Assembly (NCBI RefSeq): GCF_042242105.1
Contig: NC_092034.1
Location: 624,144-688,143, forward strand
DNA length: 64,000 nucleotides
Source: Pempheris klunzingeri
Lineage: Eukaryota > Chordata > Actinopteri > Acropomatiformes > Pempheridae
Reading direction: 5' to 3'
The position numbers and the translations under genes were made by a program. Numbering within the stretch: position 1 is the stretch's first letter; every line of letters starts with the position of its first letter. Below are positions 1 to 12,336 of this stretch, piece after piece. The notes beneath the pieces are model-generated. The model was not told where the DNA came from and did no database searches. It saw only the letters and a program-made list of their open reading frames with translations.

Positions 1-39
1 CACTGAAATAGATAAGTGTGTGTGTGTGTGTGTGTGTAG

Positions 40-2936
40 CTTCGTCCTGGCGGCCGTCTCTCCGGCAGTCGTGGTTCCTTCGATGTTGCTCCTGCAGAGG
101 GAAGGATACGGAGTGGAGAAGGTAACCAGTGGGGCGATGATCACTAGAACCAACTACAGAACACACAGAACCCTCTGTGACCACAACAACCACCTAAAGA
201 CCCCTAAAAACCTCTTTGTCTGCTTGAATCGTCTGAATGGTGCCTATAACCACCCACAGAACCTCTAGAACCTCTTTGGTCACTGCTAGAACCCCAAGAT
301 CGTCTGTAATGACCACTATAGTTCTCAGAAGACCATAAACCTTCTTAGTGACCACAAGAACCTCCTCTACAACCTCTTCAATGGGCATATGAATCTCCTA
401 GGAGCCATAAAACCTCCCAACAGCATGTAGAACATCCTAAAAGACCCTCCTCATTGACCACAAGAACCATCTATATCCCCTCAGGGACCGTTAGAACCCC
501 CTCAACCTCCTTGTCAGGGTTTCTTTAAGTGTGTGGAACAGCAAGTAGATCATCCCACAAGACTTACAGACCTTTTCATAGACTTTTAAACCCTGCCCTA
601 GGGACCCCTAGAACCTTCTCAATTACCACAAGAACCACCTATAGGACCTCCTGAAAGATCCCTTGACAACCCTCAGTGCCTATACAAATTTCCTAATGGA
701 GCACTAGAACCCTTTAAATAACAACCACGACCTCCTGCAGGACCCTTAGACCCTCCAAAAAACATCCAAAAAGACCGCTTGAAGCCCTTCAGTTAATACA
801 AGAACCACCTTTAACCCCCTTCAGTGATCACTAGAACCTCCTCAAGGACTAACACACCACTCCGTCGGTGTTCAGGTACCTTTAGCTCTAAAATCATCGA
901 GGCCCAGTAGAACATGGTAAATGATCCCTAGAACCTCCTCAGTGACCACTAGAATCACTAACAGGACCCCAGGAACTTACCTGTTGTAGTTATCATTAAT
1001 GTTCTGTGATGTTCTGTTAGCGTTCTACTGATGTCCTGTCCTGTTCAGGGAATCCCCACCCTGCTGATGGCTGCTGGGAGTTTTGATGATATTCTGGCCA
1101 TAACAGGGTTCTCTACCTGCCTGGGAATCGCCTTCTCTACCGGTCTGTACTGTTTGCTCTAGTCCGTTTCTTACTCTGCTCTGTTCCTTCCACTTCTGCC
1201 TCACTGTGTTGCGTCTGTTCTGCAGGTTCTACATGGATGAACATCCTGAAGGGTCTGCTGGAGGTGGTGGGAGGGATCATCGCTGGGATGATCCTCGGCC
1301 TGTTCTTGTGCTGCTTCCCCAGCAAAGACCAGGTGAGTGTGGTGTGATGTTGTTTTGTGTTATTTTGAATTGGTTCTTTAAATTTTCTCTCCGTCTGTCT
1401 CTCTGCAGGAGGACCTGGTGTTGACGAGGACTCTCGTACTCTTGGGTCTGTCCATATTTTCGGTCTTCTTCACTCATGTTATTGGTTTTGCCGGCGCCGG
1501 TGGTCTCTGCACGCTGGTGCTGGCCTTCCTGGCGGCTCTGGGCTGGAAGACCGACAAGGTACTTTACATGTGTCATTTAAAAAGTCACCATAAGTAAATG
1601 TTGGGTGCTGCTATTTACTCCTGGTCCAGTCACACTGGATGTGGTGGCAGGAGGGTTTAAGTACAAGAGAACCAGGAGAACCAGGAGAAAGGCTGTTTTA
1701 TTACTGTGAGCTTTCAGCGGCAGGTTGGTTAGGTTTAGGCAGGAACATTAAACACTAAATGTCTACTTTATCTTGCATCCAGGCCCCCGTGGCGGCCATG
1801 GTGGGTCGGTCATGGGATGTTTTCCAGCCGCTCCTCTTTGGTCTGATTGGAGCAGAGATCACCATAGCAACCCTCAGCCCGAGCACCGTCGGTAAGAACC
1901 ATTCAGAGTATCATTTGGACCTGTTCTCAGTAGCTGGAAACCAAGTGGACATTTTACCGTTTCAATAATTTTTCTAACAATCTTTGTCGGTCTCTTGGGT
2001 TCTCTGGGTCCAGGTCTGGGTCTGGCCTGCATCAGTATTGGCCTGGTGATCCGCCTGCTCGTCACCTTCCTTTTGGTTCATTTTGGAGGATTCAACCTGA
2101 AGGAGAAGTTCTTCATCTCTGTGGCCTGGTTGCCGAAAGCAACCGTTCAGGTTTGTGTTTACTACAGCGATGGGACCCCTAGAACCTCATCACTGACAAC
2201 AAGAACCACCTAAATGACCCCTAAAACCTCCAGTATGGTCAATAGAACCTTATAAATGATGACTGGGACAACCCAAAGGACCAAAAGAAGCTCCCCAATC
2301 ACCACGAGAACCTTCTAAAAGACCACTAGAATAACCTGCAGGATTTGTAGACCATGACTGACCATTAGAACGACCTCCTCATTGAGCACCAGAACCCCGT
2401 AAAGGAACCACTGAACCTCTTCAGTGACAACATGAGAACCCCTGAAGGACACATAGATCCTTCTAAAGGACCAATGGAATTGCTGACCATTAAAATCTTC
2501 CAAAGTTACCTGTAGAACCCTATAAAGAACCTCCAGAACCCCCTTGATCATGACGACATGAGTATTAAACACGTGTGTTTGTTTGTGGCAGGCGGCCATC
2601 GGCTCCAAGGCGTTAGACATGGCGAGGGAGGAGGGCAATGAGACATTGATCAAGTTCGGTTTGGACGTGCTAACGTTAGCCGTGTTAGCCATCCTGAGCA
2701 CAGCGCCCATCGGAGCGCTGGGTATCGGACTGGCAGGACCCCGCCTCCTGGCCCGCCAGGTCAAAGGTCAGCGCCCTGACCAGCCACAGCCTTATTTACA
2801 CTGTAGATGGAGGAGCAGGTTTCTGACATTTCTGATTTTAATCTCAGCAGACGACCCCGAGGGCGGAACCACGACTCCAACCAGCAATGGGATTGGTCAA
2901 GAAAAAGACAATGTGACCCTTGAGAGCAAGTTATGA
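40..2936 (+). CDS. slc9b2: Sodium/hydrogen exchanger 9B2 (NHA2), C-terminal eight exons
   Basis: Electroneutral Na+(Li+)/H+ antiporter of the CPA2/NHA family, a multi-pass membrane protein. Exons by GT/AG and phase: 40-121, 1049-1142, 1226-1332, 1409-1558, 1783-1891, 2014-2150, 2592-2766, 2851-2936 (about 313 codons). Read-outs match NHA2 transmembrane blocks in order: SFVLAAVSPAVVVPSML, GIPTLLMAAGSFDDILAITG, VLEV-like LLEVVGGIIAGMILGLF, FFTHVIGFAGAGGLC, QPLLFGLIGAEITI, KFFISVAWLPKATVQ, LAVLAILSTAPIGALGIGL, then a short hydrophilic tail ending ESKL and TGA at 2934-2936. All phases join without a stop. The DDILAITGF segment is the conserved acidic ion-binding region of NHA proteins (family knowledge). 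The 5' exons lie before the window. It could be the sister gene slc9b1; the family is certain, the member less so. Confidence 0.9.
140..985. repeat. Degenerate minisatellite in slc9b2 intron
   Basis: The intron between the first two visible exons is built from degenerate copies of a roughly 25-30 bp unit of the form gaccactagaacctcctca, with drifted spacing and sequence. No exon or RNA gene is visible in it. The same unit reappears in a later intron at 2165-2545. Confidence 0.7.
2165..2545. repeat. Second block of the same degenerate minisatellite
   Basis: The intron between slc9b2 exons ending 2150 and starting 2592 holds the same 'accactagaacc' motif family seen at 140-985, again degenerate. 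Several kilobases of unrelated exons and introns separate the two blocks. Confidence 0.65.
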
Positions 2937-3144
2937 GGCTTCTGATTGGACGAAACAAAAGACAGCTCCATGTCACACACACACCTGAAGGAAACCTTCT
3001 CTGGTGGCTGATGTGGTTTTTCTATCCCTGCTGTGTTTCTTTTGTGCTTTGTCATGCTAATGCTAATGTTTGCTAGCTAATGTCACTAGCCAAATGTCCA
3101 GGTATCGATGTGTTCCCTCTGATGTATACGACAGGACGACTGAT

Positions 3145-3150
3145 AATAAA
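3145..3150 (+). promoter_or_regulatory. Poly(A) signal of slc9b2
   Basis: AATAAA 209 bases after the slc9b2 stop codon; the first canonical signal downstream, so the likely end of the 3' UTR. Confidence 0.6.
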
Positions 3151-4400
3151 AGAGGACAAATATCCTCCCATACTACATCATCAAGTCCAAATACATGTAA
3201 TTTTACTATGTCAACAGACTCACTTTTATCTGACTTACTCTTGTAATTCTTTACATTTCATTTGTGTTCGCTGGTGGAAACTCACCATGATGTGCAGATT
3301 GTGTTCTGGAGGTTGGATGCTTTGAGCTGATGTTGACATAATGTGTATAAAACTGGTACAGTAGCTTCAGCATGACACCAATGTGGCATCAGTAGCCACA
3401 TATTATTAATTTACAGACACCTTAACGTTAGCTCATTAGCAGTGGGGCAAATTAAAGCAGAATACATGATGAGTTAGCTAGCTAACGCACACGTAGCATG
3501 CTACATTTATTAATTCTCCTCAAAGTTATTGTTTATTTGTCACACTTGGCTTCATCTTCAGATATTCTTCATCAGTTTAGTTGTTGTTATTCTATGATTG
3601 TATGTTGTACAGGTGAGACAAGTAATCATTTACTTGATTAGCTAGCATGCTAATCAGCGTAACAAGAGCGCATGATGATAAGTGTTTCTAGATCCTCACA
3701 GAGAAGTGATTCTATCTAGATATGGAGATAAAGAGTTCATATTATGGACAGATAAAGATGGAGATCCAAAAGGGACGTTACAGTGGAGTTCTTCTTAAAT
3801 CTGATTATTGCTAATCATTAAAACACATTCTAATGATCTTCTTTGTAATTGATGTCATTTCTCTCGTGATGATCGTGTCGCCCCTCGTCCTGTCACAGGG
3901 TACCGTCCACACAGCTCGCTCCACACTCACACACTCAGACCAACGCTGCAGAAAAGATAAATAAGTAGATGTTTTAAAAGGATGTATTTTTTAAAGGTGA
4001 GTGCAACATAATAAGACTCAGACAGGAATTTGTCTTCACACAAAGAATGAGCATTTCCTGTTTGTCTGCTGCTCGTGTCACGTTGTCTCCCTCACACCTC
4101 AGACCATCTCAGACCACAGACAGAAACCAGCCTGACGTGCTGCTAGCTGTAGCTTCATATCTGTCTGTCTGTCTGTCTGTCTGTCCTTTAGAAGGAGCAG
4201 GAGGTGAACCATGTTTCCTCTGGAAGGACTTCTGACTCCTGATGGATCTTCTGTGGATCTGATGGATCTTCTGTGGATCTGACGGATCTTCTGTCTCTCT
4301 GTGATTGAACCTTAATAAGACACAAACAGCATCAGATAAATACTGAATGACACCCAGAACCACATCTGATAACAGTTATGTTTCCAGCTCTGCTGTGGGC
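3151..4400. other. Intergenic spacer, slc9b2 to FCRL-a
   Basis: AT-rich sequence with scattered GCTAGC/GCTAAC words, a (CTGT)n run near 4160-4187 and three copies of a 20-bp unit (gatggatcttctgtggatct-like) at about 4239-4300. No coding signal or RNA gene recognised. Confidence 0.6.
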
Positions 4401-4513
4401 TGTTCTCACATCCCCCACCACCTCCACCCCCCCGCGGTTACTTTACCTCTGTTTTCACACCGTCTGCAGCCAGACGGTCAGAGCTTCAGCCTCAGCTTCA
4501 GCCTGCAGAGGCC

Positions 4514-7500
4514 ATGAAGGCAGCGCTGCTTTCCCTCCGTAAGTACGAGCGAGTGCTGGGGGGTCAGGAACACTCGCTGGGGGAGGACGAGAGGTTTCAC
4601 TGTATGTTCACTGAACTGGGTGGATTATTTCAAAGGAAAACAAGATGCTGAATTATTGTGAAGTTCTCACGTTTTAGTGATGGTTTTGAACAATGAAGTG
4701 GTCAAATGCATGTGTGAGTGTGTGTGTCTCTGCACACACACTCACACACACACACACACACACACACTCACTCAGTGATCTGGTGTGTTTCAGTGCTGCT
4801 GAGCTCCTGCAGGGTGTCGTCCCTCAGTCCTGGTAAGACCGACGCCTCCTGAATGTGTGACTGGTTGTTTTTAGCGTGTGATGTGAGGATTTGTTCTGCT
4901 CCTCTGGAAGGAGTCCGTCTGACTCCCCGGTCCAGGTGTTGGGACGTTGGTGTCATTGTAAAGTCTAAAGTTTCTGATAAACCTTCATGTGTGCCTGCTG
5001 CCCGCCACCTGTCGCCCACCACTTCCTGTCAGTCTGAGAACGGCTCGCCTGTTGCAAACAGAGACCACCTCCCGCTTCCACTGACAGCGCCCTCTAGTGG
5101 AAACTATGACGCGGGAGCCGAGCAGGAAGTCAAAACAGGAAGACAAATATGACTCTGAAGAATAACTGGTGGTACCGTCCAGAAAACGATGAGCACATGA
5201 TGTCTTGTTAGGATGCTAACGTTCTGCCTCCGTCTGTCTCCTCCAGCCTCGCTGACGGTGTCTCCCAGCAGGGGTCAGTACTTCGAGTATGAGGAGCTCT
5301 CTGTGAGCTGTGAACAGTTCGGCTCTGGAGAGTGGACGGTGTGGAGACACAACAGCAACAGGTCAGTTTATATCATCAGACAAATCATCATGAGAAAACA
5401 GACAAACGGCCAAGAGAAGCCGCTCAGTTTTCAAAATAAAAGCCCCCCTACAGACTGTCAGTGGTATATTCCAGCAGCACATCAGTATTATTCTCTAATG
5501 GGGGGGGGCACCAGGCCAGACGTCAGCCGCTCAGAGGGTTTTTAACACCATGACGACCAGAGGTTCATCTGGGATGGAGAAACACTCTGACTGTGACTTT
5601 AGCTGCTGTCTGTAGCTGCAGCACAACAAAGCAGGAAGTACATCCAAGAGACACATTTAAAGCAGCAGAAGAAGAAACGAGGCCTGTTTGATCCTGTTAG
5701 AGACACATTTAAAGCAGCAGAAGAAGAAACGAGGCCTGTTTGATCCTGTTAGAAACACATTTAAAGCAGCAGAAGAAGAAACGAGGCCTGTTTGATCCCG
5801 TTAGAAACACATTTAAAGCAGCAGAAGAAGAAACGAGGCCTGTTTGATCCCGTTAGAAACACATTTAAAGCAGCAGAAGAAGAAACGAGGCCTGTTTCAT
5901 CCCGTTAGAAACACAGCTTTGTTGTCATAGCAACAACAATAAAAAACAGAAAACAGGAAACGAACGGCAGTCTTCCAAGTTAAAAAATGCATGTTTTGTG
6001 TTGATCAAGAAGAAGAACGAGGCCTGATCACCGTAGCCAGACTGAACAAGGTGCCACCCTGGAGCTCGTTGTTGCTCTAAGGGTTAAACTGTGGCGTCTC
6101 CTCAGGTTGGGGGCTGCTCCCACCATGGAGCCCGTCCTGTCCCAGTGTGGCTCAGACTGGGGCAGCAGGAGCTCGTCCTCCTGCTACATCAAGACAGTGA
6201 AGGAGTCGGACAGCGGCGTGTACTGGTGTGAGTCCAACCAGCGACACAGCAGCAACGCCGTCAACATCAGCATCACCGGTAAGATCCAGGCCTCCTCCTC
6301 CTCCACCTTCATCACATTCAGTTTGAACACACCCTCATGTCTGTCCTGGGGGGGTTCTGTTCATGCTGGGGGTTAAATAAAACTGGGCCAGGCACTCACA
6401 CAGCTCAGGGGTCTGAAGGAAAGGTAACCAGGGTTTGTCAGGTGGTTCATGTGTGAACAAACAGACCAGTGGAAGAGAGTCTGGACTCGTCTGTCTCTGT
6501 GTTCAGGTGGTCCATCAGTGTTCAGGTGGTTCCTCTGTGTTCAGGTGGTCTACCAGTGTTCAGGTGGTTCCTCTGTGTTCAGGTGGTCTATCAGTGTTCA
6601 GGTCAGTGTTCAGGTGGTTCCTCTGTGTTCAGGTGGTTCATCAGTGTTCAGGTGGTCCATCAGTGTTCAGGTGGTCCATCAGTGTTCAGGTGGTCCATCA
6701 GTGTTCAGGTGGTTCCTCTGTGTTCAGGTGGTCCATCAGTGTTAAGGTGGTTCCTCTGTGTTCAGGTGGTCCATCAGTGTTCAGGTGGTTCCTCTGTGTT
6801 CAGGTGGTTCCTCTGTGTTCAGGTGGTCCATCAGTGTTCAGGTGGTTCATCAGTGTTCAGGTGGTTCATCAGTGTTCAGGTGGTTCATCAGTGTTCAGGT
6901 GGTTCCTCTGTGTTCAAGTGGTTCCTCTGTGTTCAGGTGGTCTGGTGATCCTGCACAGTCCCGTCCTCCCTGTGACGGGGGGGCAGGACGTCACCCTGCG
7001 CTGCACAACAAAGACGTCCTCCCCCATCCCGGCTGACTTCTATAAAGACGGCACCCTCATCAGGACCGAGCCCACAGGTCACATGACCATCCACAACTTT
7101 TCCAGGTCTGATGAAGGTTCCTACAAATGTGGCATCGGTGAAGAGTCTGAGTCCAGCTGGCTGCTGCTGGGGGGTAAAGTCACTCTGCTCACTTTATTTA
7201 TTTCAGCATCTTCAGCCTCTGGTTATCTGTTTACATGCCGGTGTAACGATCCAGTGAGAAGAGTCAGTGCCAATAAATCTCCCGGCCGATTGATTTGTCG
7301 CTAAAAGCTGCTGAGTGATGTTGGGACGGATCGGAACGAGGATCAGATTTAAAATGTGTTCAGATGTTAAATGATCACATATTTTCCTTTGTAAATGTTC
7401 TGAAACACAGCACAGTGTTTGCGATCAGACGTCACAGGTTTGTTTTCGTGACATCCTGCGGTGACCTTGGTTGTTTTATGTGGCTAATGGCTAGCAGCTA

Positions 7501-10500
7501 GCTAGCTAGCTAACAGGATAACGATCATCATTTAGCTTTTTTGATTCTTTTGTGTCATTTGGAGGAAGAATGTGGTTAAGTCATTGAAAACATTTAAAAA
7601 AATCTAAATGTGCTGCTAATAGAAGCACACAGGTACGGGGGGGTTCTTGTCCTTTCTTGGCCAGCGTCCTGCGGGCAGTATTAATTATGGATTATGATCA
7701 TAGATTATTATTGGATAGATTGATATTAGAGCAGCTGAAGTGTGACTGTACTGACGGCCTGTGTTCGTCCTCAGGAGACTCTGAGCCGCCGTCTCTCACA
7801 TTGTTGCCCGACTCGTCGCAGCTGTTTGAGTACGAGGACGTGACGCTGAGCTGCGGCGCCAACAGCAGCCGTCGGGGGTGGAGCATCGTCAGGGCCTCGG
7901 CCAACGTCCTGTCCGGCTGCGGGGAGCAGTGGGGGACTCGAACCTCGTTTGGCTGCGCCCTCCAGACCGCCAAGCAGTCCGACAGCGGCGTCTACTGGTG
8001 CCAGTCTGCTGCCAGGCAGCGGAGCAACTCTGTCAGCGTCAGCGTTCACGGTAGGAGCAACAACAGGGCTGTTTGCCCCCAGGGGCTGTTTGTTAGGGTG
8101 TATGTTAGTACATGTCAGAGGTGATGGTGTCCATCAGCAGGAGGCAGAGAACCGTCCGACGCACAGCGGAGTCCCTCAGGGAACCAACCGTGGACCTTTC
8201 ACCAAAATCTAAAGTCTTTCACAGCCGTAACTCCATTTCCCTGGTAACAGCTGACCGGTGGTTGCCCTCCCATCAGGTTCTCCCAACAGAGCCGACTGAT
8301 GTGGCCCAGGAAAGGGAGCTGTGGGGCCCCCACAGTGTTGCCAGGTGGGAAATGTAGAATTATCGAACCACAGACTTAAAATTATCGTATTTTGGGGTAA
8401 ATTATCGTCCACTCGTCATAACCAAAATAACAAGCTTACTGTTGGCGATAGTCAAATACAGTCGTTCTATATGTGTTTAAAAGCGTCCTCGTCCACTGCT
8501 GCGTGCTCCAGTTTAGTTGTGTTACACTAATGTGTCCCCCATAAACAGATGACAGGTGGGAACCAATGAGCTGAATCATGAGGCCACCCACCGTGAGGGA
8601 ACTGACACAGCAGGTTAACTTTTTTGAGCCAATCATGCTCGTTATTCCAAGACCAATGTCACCTGTATCCAGGTGCTCATATCTCACGCTAAACAAATTA
8701 CTTTTTTTGGTTGATTGATTGTACAGAGGGCAAAATTATTGTACAAATACGATAATTATTGTACACCTGGCAACACTGGGCCCCCATGGGTGAGCTGTTA
8801 GCATGCTAACGGTGGCTGTATTAGTAACTGACGTTAGCATGAGGCTAACGTTGAAGTTGTGAACAGCTGCTACAACCAGCTCACTGATGCAGGAAATGTC
8901 TGTGGCTTCATGTCCAGCGACACCAGCGACCCAAGAGTCTACAGTGAAGTCATCTGTTGTGTTATCAGTAACGTTTTCTTCCTCCGTGTTCAGATCAGCC
9001 GGTGATCCTGCAGAGTCCCGTCCTCCCTGTGACGGAGGGGCAGAACGTCACCCTGCTCTGCAGAACAAAGACGTCCTCCCACCTCCCAGCTCACTTCTAT
9101 AAAGATGGCCGCCTCATCGGGGCGGAGCCCACAGGTCACATGACCCTCCGCCGAGTCTCCAGGTCTGATGAAGGTTCCTACAGGTGTAACATCAGCGGCC
9201 AAGGAGAGTCTCCACCCAGCTGGGTCTACGTCACAGGTCAGGAGGCTGCTCATCTCACGTCTTAGCATCCGCAGCATTGATTTGATTGGCCAGCGCCGCC
9301 ACAGTTAGTGGAGTCAGGGAGGGCTCGCAGTGTTCGACCGTGGACGTCTACATTCATTCCTATGAAAGCTGCTCTGCGGAGCGTGAGGCCGATAAAGCTC
9401 CACTTCCTGGTATAAACTTTCTTCACCTGCGTCTGAGGGGCCAGATGGATTTTAAGGTTGTTTCCACCTGCTCACACAGTTAAAACCAGTTGAGGTGCTC
9501 GACTTTCAGCACCAAATACTAGAAATAATCCAGAGTGAGAAAACTGCAGTTAGCGAGCAGCTGTTTGTTCAGTTTCATGAACGGTGAGGCTGAAAACAGA
9601 GAGCACAGCGACACCTGGTGGTCTGGAGGAAACACAACCTGCTGAACCATGACACGTTCAGTTGGTTTCTGAAATTTGCATAAAAAGGTGGATGGAAATG
9701 AGGAGATGTGTCGAAACCTGGAACTAATTTCCAGATTTTATGTCCAGAAAGTGTGAAAATGTCACCAGCTGCTCAGATCTGAACCGTGACGCTGCTGTTC
9801 TGTGTTTCTGAGGCCTCAGACCTTTCCTGTCACCTGACCAGGCGTGTCTGCTGTACTTCCTGTCACCTGACCAGGCGTGTCTGCTGTACTTCCTGTCACC
9901 TGACCAGGCGTGTCTGCTGTACTTCCTGTCACCTGACCAGGTGTATCTCCTCTGTTGGTCTTAGATCCTCTCGGCTCGGCTCCCTCCTCCGCAGGTTTAA
10001 CCCCGTACGTGCTGATGCTGATCCGCCGCCTGGTGCTGGTCTCTCCGTACTTCCTGTCCACCGTCCTGCTGTGCTCTCTGTGCCGCCACAGGCCCACAGG
10101 TACGCCGGCCCAGCCCACCAATCAGCTGCCAGCGTGTCTCATCAGTCTGGATCAGTTCTCAGTGACAGCTTTAGTGTCGTGATGATTTCAGCTCTAAATG
10201 TGTAAAAGAAGTTCAGGTGTGTCGACAGCTTCATCCTCATTCCTCTACGGGCTTTTCTGTCATAGTTAGTGGTTAGTAGTTACTGGTGAGTAGTGAGTGG
10301 TTAGTGGTTAGTAGTTAGTGGTTAGTAGTTAGTAGTTAGTGGTTAGTGGTTAGTAGTGAGTAGTGAGTGGTTAGTAGTTAGAAGTTAGTGGTTAGTGGTT
10401 AGTAGTGAGTAGTGAGTAGTTAGTGGTTAGTAGTTAGTGGTGAGTAGTGAGTAGTTAGTGGTTAGTAGTGAGTAGTTAGTGGTTAGTAGTTAGTAGTTAG

Positions 10501-12297
10501 TGGTGAGTGGTTAGTGGTTAGTGGTTAGTGGTGAGTGGTTAGTGGTGAGTAGTGAGTAGTTAGTGGTTAGTAGTGAGTAGTTAGTGGTTAGTAGTTAGTA
10601 GTTAGTAGTTAGTGGTTAGTGGTTAGTAGTGAGTATTTAGTGGTGAGTGGTGAGTAGTGAGTGGTTAGTGGTTAGTAGTGAGTAGTTAGTGGTTAGTAGT
10701 TAGTGGTTAATGGTTAGTAGTGAGTAGTTAGTGGTTAGTAGTTAGTAGTGAGTGGTGAGTAGTTAGTGGTTAGTAGTGAGTAGTGAGTGGTTAGTGGTTA
10801 GTGGTTAGTGGTTAGTAGTGAGTAGTTAGTAGTTAGTAGTTAGTATTTAGTGGTGAGTGGTGAGTAGTGAGTGGTTAGTAGTGAGTAATTAGTGGTTAGT
10901 GGTTAGTAGTTAGTAGTTAGTGGTTAGTGGTTAGTGGTTAGTAGTTAGTGGTTAGTGGTTAGTGGTTAGTAGTTAGTAGTTAGTAGTGAGTGGTGAGTAG
11001 TGAGTAGTTAGTGGTTAGTGGTTAGTAGTGAGTGGTTAGTAGTGAGTAGTTAGTATTTAGTGGTGAGTGGTGAGTAGTGAGTAGTGAGTGGTTAGTGGTT
11101 AGTAGTGAGTAGTTAGTGGTTAGTAGTTAGTGGTTAATGGTTAGTAGTGAGTAGTTAGTGGTTAGTGGTTAGTAGTGAGTGGTGAGTGGTGAGTAGTGAG
11201 TAGTTAGTGGTTAGTAGTTAGTGGTGAGTAGTTAGTGGTTAGTGGTTAGTAGTTAGTGGTTAGTAGTGAGTAGTGAGTAGTGAGTAGTGAGTGGTTAGTG
11301 GTTAGTGGTTAGTAGTGAGTAGTTAGTAGTTAGCATTTAGTGGTGAGTAGTTAGTGGTTAGTAGTTAGTGGTTAGTAGTGAGTAGTTAGTGGTTAGTGGT
11401 TAGTGGTTAGTGGTTAGTAGTGAGTAGTTAGTAGTTAGTGGTTAATGGTTAGTAGTGAGTAGTTAGTGGTTAGTAGTGAGTGGTGAGTAGTGAGTAGTTA
11501 GTGGTTAGTAGTTAGTGGTGAGTAGTTAGTGGTTAGTAGTTAGTGGTTAGTAGTGAGTAGTGAGTAGTGAGTGGTTAGTGGTTAGTGGTTAGTAGTGAGT
11601 AGTTAGTAGTTAGTGGTTAGTGGTTAGTGGTTAGTGGTTAGTGGTTAGTAGTTAGTGGTTAGTAGTGAGTAGTTAGTATTTAGTGGTTAGTGGTGAGTAG
11701 TGAGTAGTTAGTGGTTAGTGGTTAGTAGTGAGTAGTGAGTAGTTAGTATTTAGTGGTGAGTGGTGAGTAGTGAGTGGTTAGTGGTTAGTAGTGAGTAGTT
11801 AGTGGTTAGTGGTTAGTGGTTAGTAGTGAGTAGTTAGTGGTTAGTAGTTAGTAGTTAGTAGTTAGTATTTAGTATTTAGTATTTAGTAGTTAGTAGTTAG
11901 TGGTTAGTGGTGAGTAGTTAGTAGTTAGTGGTTAGTAGTGTGTAGTTAGTATTTAGTAGTTAGTAGTTAATGTGTTTGGCACATTGTTACATTCATTTGC
12001 ATCAATTAAAGTGAAATCATTGTATTTATAAAACAAAGTTCTGCACAAACGAACAGCTCGACACGATTCAGCTCCTGTTTCCTCGACCTGGTTAAATATT
12101 CCAATCAATCAATCAGTGGGTCAATAAGTGTCCCTAGTTTGTTTTGTGTTTGTTTGGATGATTTACTAAAATTATTACTTAACCCGGTAGGAAAGAGCAC
12201 GCCCGTTTCCATGACGTCTCCCAGCGACGAAGAGGAGGGGCCGGACCAACCGTACGATGATGTCGTTGCTGATGTCACCACTGAGCATCATTTCTAA
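4514..12297 (+). CDS. Fc-receptor-like protein, four Ig domains, transmembrane arginines (FCRL-a)
   Basis: Type I membrane immune receptor of the teleost Fc-receptor-like group. Nine exons: 4514-4538, 4794-4832, 5247-5361, 6106-6278, 6937-7173, 7775-8050, 8994-9236, 9995-10099, 12191-12297; total 1320 nt, 439 aa plus stop, phases all consistent. The signal peptide ([13 protein letters not shown]) is split over two mini-exons, as in Fc receptors. D1 (LSVSC ... DSGVYWCES) is itself split by an intron; D2 (VTLRC ... DEGSYKC), D3 (VTLSC ... DSGVYWCQS) and D4 (VTLLC ... DEGSYRC) are single exons. The membrane exon reads [19 protein letters not shown] with two arginines inside the hydrophobic stretch. 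The short tail has only one tyrosine (PYDDVV) and no ITIM. D4 is almost identical to D2 of FCRL-b (24546-24788). Charged membrane residues suggest pairing with an ITAM adaptor (inference). Ligand unknown; no gene symbol is justified. Confidence 0.85.
5648..5907. repeat. 52-bp tandem repeat, five copies
   Basis: Five near-perfect copies of a 52-bp unit containing acacatttaaagcagcagaa and cgaggcctgtttgatcc, inside the intron that splits D1 of FCRL-a. Confidence 0.9.
6500..6940 (+). repeat. 19-bp minisatellite made of the D2 splice acceptor
   Basis: About 23 copies of a 19-bp unit, gtgttcaggtggttcctct or gtgttcaggtggtccatca. The last copy runs directly into the real exon: gtgttcag is the intron end and GTGGTC the first bases of D2 (exon start 6937). 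Each unit therefore carries a copy of the 3' splice site. The unit contains no stop in any frame, so the array is open in all three forward frames. Confidence 0.9.
8333..8778. mobile_element. Non-autonomous hAT-like element (MITE)
   Basis: A 446-bp element with perfect 15-bp terminal inverted repeats (CAGTGTTGCCAGGTG at the left, its complement at the right), followed by further imperfect inverted similarity (an ATTATCG-type word at each end). It is flanked by an exact 8-bp direct repeat, GGCCCCCA, at 8325-8332 and 8779-8786. An 8-bp target duplication with CAG-type ends is typical of hAT transposons. It lies in the FCRL-a intron between D3 and D4 and encodes no transposase. Confidence 0.85.
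9823..9950. repeat. 33-bp tandem repeat in FCRL-a intron
   Basis: Almost four copies of a 33-bp unit containing ttcctgtcacctgaccaggc and gtgtctgctgtact, just upstream of the transmembrane exon at 9995. Confidence 0.85.
10265..11968. repeat. 1.7-kb heptamer array
   Basis: A nearly uninterrupted array of 7-bp units of type GTTAGTG, GTTAGTA, GTGAGTA and GTGAGTG (GTKAGTR). It fills the last intron of FCRL-a (10100-12190). Variants such as GTATTTA and GTTAATG occur at scattered points. The G/T/A strand has almost no cytosine. Confidence 0.95.
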
Positions 12298-12336
12298 GCT
12301 AAACTGTTCGACTGTCTGACTCCACGTGTTTTCTAA

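Noticed and set aside
10265-11968. CRISPR-like or telomeric array
   Set aside because: No spacer/repeat alternation and not TTAGGG; a simple heptamer satellite in a vertebrate intron.
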